Positions 57,225 to 64,000 of a stretch of DNA of 64,000 nucleotides are shown piece by piece (within the stretch, counting starts at the first letter, position 1; the number at the start of each line of letters is the position of its first letter). A program made the translations under genes and the position numbers. The stretch spans positions 5,518,501 to 5,582,500 of the forward strand of contig NC_066595.1 of NCBI RefSeq assembly GCF_905475345.1, in the 5' to 3' direction. This DNA is from Vespula vulgaris. Lineage: Eukaryota; Arthropoda; Insecta; Hymenoptera; Vespidae. The notes beneath the pieces were generated by a model. That model did not search any database, had not been told where the DNA came from, and saw nothing but the letters and a program-made list of their open reading frames with translations.

Positions 57225-59549
57225 AGTTCCGCCCGAGTAAATTACGAGTTTCTCCGGTCGCACCATCTAGTTGAAGCACCTTGCTACGCTCGTCTTGTCG
57301 TTACGAGAACGAAACGATCGCTCCCACGTGAGACGTCTGGCTCATTAGGCATTCCTTCCCTTTGGTCTGCGGTTATAACGGCGCTGCTCTCTCAATGGCA
57401 TCGACCGTCGTTGTGGTTGTACCAAGTCCGATGTATACATGTATGTATATATTATATATATCTATACGTATACGTATATGTATATGTATGCATGCATGTA
57501 TGTATGTATGTATGTAGGTATGTATGTATGTGCCGGAAGCATATTCCAGACTGCATCCAAAATCTTGCGCAATTCATTTTCATAATATGTGGAGAAAAAG
57601 AGAGAGAGAGAAAGGAATTGTTATAAAGAAAAATTTTGGAATAAATTGTTAAATTATATGATACTTTTTTTTTATTGTTAAATATAATTTTTAATAGTAA
57701 ATATATCAAATAAACGAAAAAAAAAATATATATATATTGTATTTTTCTATCTCTCTATCTCTCTATCTCTCTATCATGTTCTTTTAATATATATAAAAAG
57801 AAAGTTCATGAATACGTGATACGATATAAATATCTATTTTATTTTGAAGCACCGGCTATGATCGATTTAATTCTTTTGACCAATTTAAACTTACTTGTAT
57901 ATATGTATATATAAAAAAATTACCGTTACGTTTAAGACTATCATCAGCACGTAATTTTTACCATAAAAAAAAGAAAAATAAAAACAATGATGATATTCGA
58001 GATGATCGACTTTAAGTGGAACATTTCCTATGATGAAAGAAACAAAGAGAATGTATGTGGATATTATCCCGTGTGTTCTTTTATAAATATAACTGCACGG
58101 TAATTTATTGAGAGAGAAAAAAGGGGCATGCATAGGAGCAAGGGAGGTGCACAGAGAAAGAAGAATATCTTCCGCAATAAAATGATACTTATTCTTAGGC
58201 GAATGTAGTGATCGTAAACTGGACTGACTCTCTCTCTAAACGTTTAACTACTCTAAAACGTTTAAAAAAATGAGGAGGAGAAAGAAAAAGAAACAAAAAA
58301 AGAAGTATAGTTACACGTATACCGTTGTAATCCATCAAAGTAAGATCGTTAACGAAAAAGAACAATTACAAAGTGTTGGAAGTTTATGATACTCGCTTAT
58401 TATCTCGGATGGTATTCGAGAAGAAAGAAATGCTCGAAGCGACTTTGTTGTTTGCTCGAAACAACGTCCGAAATTATGGCTTGTTCTCGAAAAAAGAAAA
58501 AGAAAGAAAACAGAAACCAACAAAGAAGTAAACAAAAAATTAGAAAGGGTTTCTCTTACGATCGATTAGCTCGATTTCCGAAAGTAACAAGTTTTTTATG
58601 AATCCAGTCGTAGAATTAAAATACAACTCGTTTTAATTTCTTTGTTATCTCGTACTATCGTACTTGCAACAATAATTTTCCTCGCGTATCGCTTACTCTC
58701 GAAGTTTATTTTTATTATTCGACAAAAGTGAATAAAAAGATCTTAAACACCTTATGAATATTTATTTTAGAAGAGAAAAAAGGAAATGAAACTGCATTTT
58801 CCTTTTTTCTTTGAAAATATTATACTAGTTTATCGATAACGAATAAAGTTTTTCCTTTTTTTTTCTGTAATTTTTAATAATTTTATATAACACTTGTTAG
58901 TCTTTTCTATGAAATAATTAGATATATACTCAAGAAAACCTCTATCGAAGATACGATCAGAAGAAATAAAAGAAACGAGAGATATCCCCGGCGTTCTTAA
59001 TTTTCAGATATATTTAAAAGCAATAACGACGATAAAGAAAAGATCTTTCGTTGGAAATACCAAGGAGAGATAATCATAAAGAGACAGAAATAAAGAGAAA
59101 GAGAAAGAGAAAGAGAAAGATAGGAATAAGCAGAAGAAGAGAAATAATGGAAGCGTTTAACGCTGGCTATCCTAATGGTCACAGTTAAATCCAAGAGTAA
59201 TCGAGGCTTGTGAGATCCCGTGTAAGATCATCGAAGGGATTTCATCGAATGCGGGCAAATTGGCAGATAACGTTTGAAATCCAACGTAAGCCGTATCTCT
59301 TTTACGGTATAGCTTTTACCGAGAGAAGCAATTTCCTCGTTTAATATAATACAATATATAGGATCGAAAAGTCTTTCGTGATGCTCGACATAGCACCCCG
59401 TGTGCCGTGTTCCCGACGGCAATGTAATTAAACTTGTCTCTTAAAAATGAGTAGCCATGAAGGCGCCACGATCGCTAGCCTTTTCGCAAGAATCAAAGTT
59501 GGTGGGAGATCTCGGTGAACGATAATTAACATTCTACAGAGAGAAGGAG

Positions 59550-59552
<3 letters not shown>

Positions 59553-59587
<35 letters not shown>
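59553..59587 (+). repeat. (GA)n microsatellite
   Basis: Perfect GA run of about 17 units. Confidence 0.95.
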
Positions 59588-59588
<1 letters not shown>

Positions 59589-62524
59589 ACTCGAAGGATT
59601 CTCTGGGACTTTGCCGAAGCCCCGTAGAAAGATAAAGAAAGTGATCGAAATGCTGGTAGTGGTCAACTCGACGACCTCCTTCCTTGATAGGATCTAAATT
59701 AAATGGCTAATTAATTGCTCGATCCTACGTACATCTTTGCGTTCGGGTTACGGCATGCAATTAATTAGCTTCGCTCTCTGTACGAAATTGACTACGTTGA
59801 TCGTTCCTCCCCTTTTTTTTTCTTGTCTTTTTGTTTTTTTTAGGATATTTGAAAAAATAAAAGAAAGAAAAGATAATAAATTCGATCTCGTCGATATTTC
59901 GAGATTAGTTAGTTTTTACGGATTAATAAAATGCCGTTCGAATCGGTATGAATATTTTTTTGTTATCAATTTTAGTATGATTTTTCTCGTAATTTCCTAG
60001 GAATGGTCCTTGAAAAAAGCTACATTTTTCCTTTAATCTGATCTATATTCATTCTTCAAGGATAAGATGTGAAAATTTTTGTATATACTTTTTTTTTTTT
60101 TTTTTTTTATATAGTCGCATTAATTTTCTCTTTTTCTCTTTCGTTTAACACTAAAACTGTATAAGAGAATAGTTAGAAATAATTTATAGTAACTATATAT
60201 AGATTGATATAACAAAAATAAATGGAAGGTATACATACATATATACCTTTTTTTTTTAAGAAAACAAAAAAGGTAGAAAAAAAATAATAAAAGAAAATAA
60301 TTTCGAACTTGGTATACGAATATATTCGATGAAAGATTAAATTACGTATGCAATAGTTTAAAATCTTAACATCGATCGTTTAAAAAGCGTTCTGTTTGGA
60401 GCATGCGTTTTCTTGAAGGCGCGACGGGGCATTTATGTAAGTACGTCGAGCAAAAAATAAAAAAGCGGCCGAGTTGGAGAGGGACTTTTTAGCGAGCGAC
60501 GACTGCCTCGAGAGCCGGTTAAAAGACTCTCCTCCTAGACGCGAAGAGACTCTAAAAAGGTACGTAACGCGACGAGCTCCGGTCTTTTCTTCGCGCTCCT
60601 CGCCGGCACTCGCGAGGTCGTAAATTATTTTAATCGCAGCCCTTTATTGTCCTTTAACGAGAATCTAGCCGACGTTTTCTCTCGACAGTCGTGGATAACG
60701 TTTCGTCTCCTTCGAAGCCTTTTTTCTTTTTTTTTCTTTTTTTACTTTTTCTGTTGTTTTTTTGCTTCGTACCTTTAACTTTTAAAATGGAGGCGATTGA
60801 GCACCGATCGGAGAGAAAAAACTGAGAAAGAGAGAAAGAAAGAGATATTGTTACTGCAAAATGACAAGATAGTATGCAAATTAAAAAGTTAATGTTAGAA
60901 TTAAATATTGCAAGCATCTAGCCATGATTATTGAAACTTACTTATGAATTTTTATGAGGTTTCGTTTATAGATATCTATGATATGTAAATTTCTCTCTCT
61001 TTCTTTTTTTTCTAATATATGCGAACGTGATACCTATTTGCTAAAAGTATATATGTATATATATGATTCTGAAATTACTGATAATAATAAAGTTAAGATT
61101 ATTTCTTGTCAAGTGGATTGATAGTCGAGATTATACGAATTTTCAAATGCGGAAGAATTATTATCAAAAGCAGCACGCAATTTTTTATTATCGATAATAA
61201 AAGATGTTTAACGTAGATAGAAAAAGAAAATTAATCGATTTTAAAGTAATATAATTTACGAGCAGATGGAACGTCAATTAACTTAGACTGACAATCATTT
61301 ATGCCAAAGAAAATATTCGAACACACGTGTACCGTACACTCCGTCATTAATATCAATGTTTGTTCAGAATAAATCCATAACTTTCATAGTCAATTATTGT
61401 TGCTTTCTAATTATCATTTGAATTTTAAATTATATCGAGCTGTCTACAGTCCTACAATGTATGTAACAAATACATCGCGCGTATACTCATCTACGCAGTG
61501 ACAATATTGCCTTCATGAAAGATATGAATATGAAAGAGTAAAAGAGATAAATAGATAGATGGGTAGATAGACAAAAAGGAAAAAAGAAAACAAAAAACAT
61601 AGTAACATTGCTTCATTTCCATAAATTCTCACGAGTTAGTCCGCACGAAGAAGAATATTTTTAATGGTATCACCATTGTTATTCCAAACTTTATACATAT
61701 ATACATAGAAAATAAAAAGATATAAAAAATCCCTTCAAATCAGGAAAAAGGAAAGAAAAGGAAGAACAAAAAATAGAAATAAAACAAAAATGGTTGAAAA
61801 AGAACGAAATAAAAACAAAAATAAAAAAAAAAAAAATAGAAACCTCAGTACAATCGAAGCGGAGTAAGAGAACGCAGATGGTTTTTGGCGGGATGCGTTG
61901 TATAGGGAGAAAGAGACCAGGTGCCTCGCGTGTCGCCCGGCAAATAACCAGTTTAAATTGCCCGAGTGAAATACTGCACGAACAGTGTACACGTGTACCC
62001 ACGTAGGTGGGCTTGTTGTGTGCGTTTATTTCTCTGTGTGTGTGTCTGTGTGTGTGGGTACGCGCATCGACGAACGCGTGGGCGGCCACCGAGGGAAAGT
62101 TCTCTCTGACTGACAATGAATGGGATTCGGCCGATCCATTCAATCCTATCGGGAAAATAATACCCTTTGTGCGTTGCGACCGGTCTCGTTAGTTACTCGA
62201 GCTGCTCCATCGCCCGCGCGATTTCCGTTATCTCACTGTCAATTCTTATTAGCGACGCCGACATACACGGTGAATACAAAAAAAAAAGGAATAAAATAAA
62301 AAAAAAAGAAAGAAGGAAAGAAACAACAAATTCACCTTAAAAAAAAATCACCTTACCATTATTATTGTTTTGCTTTTCGATAGATCGAAAAGATTTATGG
62401 AAGTCGTTAAGAGTAGGTTCTATTTTAATGAGTTGTTAAACGGAAAGTACGAATAATTGTTTATCATTAGGAGAGTTAATTTATTTCCGTCGGATATCTT
62501 ACGTAACAGGAAGAGATATATTTT

Positions 62525-62552
62525 CTTTCTTTCTTTCTTTCTTTCTTTCTTT
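62525..62552 (+). repeat. (CTTT)n microsatellite
   Basis: Seven units leading into a T run. Confidence 0.92.
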
Positions 62553-62914
62553 TTTTTTGATTGATTTTACGAAAGTTGTATTTACGTATATACGTATTAA
62601 TTATTCTTTTCGTCAAACTTCAGAAATAACTATCGATGAAAGAATAAATAAATCATTTATATTCGTTCCTTTTATTAACGAAGCATTAATAACACATTCT
62701 TTTCGATTCTTTTTAATACACAGTTTCTTCTTCTTCTTTCTTTTATTTATTATTTTTTCTTTTCTTAATTAATTTATACAGATCTTGTCCTAAGTACATT
62801 ACATTTTAAATGAAAATACATTTCGCATATTCACATTAACCGATTGAAAATCTCTCCGTTTAACAGGTTAAGAAAATAAAAAGGAGATGTAAATGGTGAA
62901 GGGAGGGTTTGGCG

Positions 62915-62919
<5 letters not shown>

Positions 62920-62976
<57 letters not shown>

Positions 62977-62977
62977 A
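62920..62977 (+). repeat. (GA)n microsatellite with one GACA interruption
   Basis: About 28 GA units. Confidence 0.95.
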
Positions 62978-64000
62978 AGGAGGGAAAGGGGAGGGAAAAA
63001 AGGTCGGACCAACGTCGATCCGCGACTTTACGACGTCGTAAAATGTTTTAATGGTTGCGAAGAGAGCAAGGGAAAGGGACAAAGAAATGGACAGAGTACA
63101 GCGACATTAGAGAGACAACTTTCAAGGAAGCAAAAGGGAAGAAAAAGGAGAGAACAGACTGGGAACGGAACGGAATGGAACGGAAGGAGGGTGAAAACCA
63201 GCAGCGATCTCGCGAGCTTTCGTACGTCGTTTTAATACCGGCGTAATGGCCTTTCCACGAGTCCGTTGCGGCCCCTAGAATCCTGTCGCGGCCAACGTTT
63301 CGCCAACGATACCAATGGAAGGAGAAGGATAATATCGAGCGTGTAAAGGAAGGCGAATGTAAAGAGAAAAAATTGAAACGAAAGCAACATGACTTCGTTT
63401 CTTTTTCGAATTTTAAATACGTATGAAAAACGACTTTAGATTGGTTACATTTATCGAGATAAAAATGTGTTCAATAAAGGATACGTGAACGTTGGTTGAA
63501 TCGAATGAAAGAAAAATTGATTTATATAAGTTCGACGTTTATGTCAATCAATTTATTGTTCTTTTTTTTTCTCTCAATAAGATAACAGTTTAATTATCTC
63601 TATTTTGTTAACTATGAATACGTTTTCTACTTTACGTTTCGATTTATTATTTTCTCTTTTACTTTTAATATCTTCTACATCGATATTCGAATATCTCGAC
63701 GATTCACGAACGCATCGAGCAAGCATTTCGATTTTCTCGAAAATTGATCGAAGTGAAAATGTGATCGTTTTTCTCAAATTATCTTTCTTTTTTATCCATT
63801 TTTATCTGAATATCTTCTCCGCTTGTATTTGCATATTATGCGGTAATGGTTAGATCAACGTCAAGATTATGCTTCATAAATTATTTTCTCATAGCATGCG
63901 TAAACAGTAGACTGTAAGGAAAATTTATGGGACGTTCGAGACATTAGGATTCTTATGGGACGTTCGTTTTAAATCGTAATGCCTACTTTACGGTAAACGC

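Larger units (their letters stand above)
52001..64000. other. Non-coding distal stretch
   Basis: GATA/GA, TA, TCG, GTAT (57488-57530), GA and CTTT repeats. GC-elevated, CpG-rich islands at 52420-52690, 57060-57420, 60400-60640, 61860-62260 and 63000-63340. No exon with convincing protein similarity was seen. A 5' untranslated exon or promoter of the long isoform could lie in one of these islands. Confidence 0.5.

Noticed and set aside
57072..57626. 184-codon plus-strand ORF
   Set aside because: Built from a (TCG)n Ser run and a GTAT repeat; no family resemblance and no convincing exon borders.

Overview
The window looks like AT-rich insect nuclear DNA, most likely hymenopteran (bee or wasp). 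Small spliced exons with GT/AG borders sit as GC-richer islands in AT-rich introns, CpG is not depleted (CGA and TCG are everywhere), and microsatellites are very dense (GA/CT, TA, ACAT, GAA, GATA/GACA). There are no operons, ribosome-binding sites or long intact ORFs. The species is not identified.

One gene dominates and runs on the minus strand, right to left. Twelve coding exons between 36103 and 4385 join with near-perfect phase agreement into about 930 codons of a coiled-coil protein. It is the insect homolog of vertebrate NCKAP5/NCKAP5L (Nck-associated protein 5; NCKAP5L is also called Cep169, a microtubule and centrosome protein). The diagnostic block is QRRQYERCLDDVANQVV (exon 4), followed directly by the REE...LEAQNRALSGLL helix (exon 5). 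Exons 1-5 encode the N-terminal coiled coil. Exons 6-12 encode a long, Ser/Glu-rich, mostly disordered tail with short conserved-looking stretches.

Layout by region. 1-2764: AT-rich 3' flank with a large ACAT repeat. 2765-3123 and 4385-4464: two alternative terminal exons, both compatible with exon 11. 6744-16644: the compact exon cluster. 16645-20194: intron. 20195-20600: a GC-rich island with a candidate internal promoter and an alternative first exon encoding MGTSLTKQSR. 20600-35992: the rest of a 19 kb intron. 35993-36103: the most 5' exon recognised. 36104-64000: about 28 kb of first-intron or 5' flanking DNA with repeats, scattered GC-elevated islands and one coiled-coil-like open exon on the plus strand (41484-41665). 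The true N-terminal exon of the long isoform was not found.

Most noteworthy points: a long-range RNA stem (28 of 35 positions pair) that covers the exon 7 donor and the 3' part of the same intron, exactly where the reading phase fails to match; an internal promoter/alternative N-terminus with a myristoylation-like start, a TCTCGCGAGA promoter motif and upstream ORFs; two alternative C-termini; and a triplicated intronic unit. No tRNA, rRNA, CRISPR array, intact transposase or viral gene was recognised.
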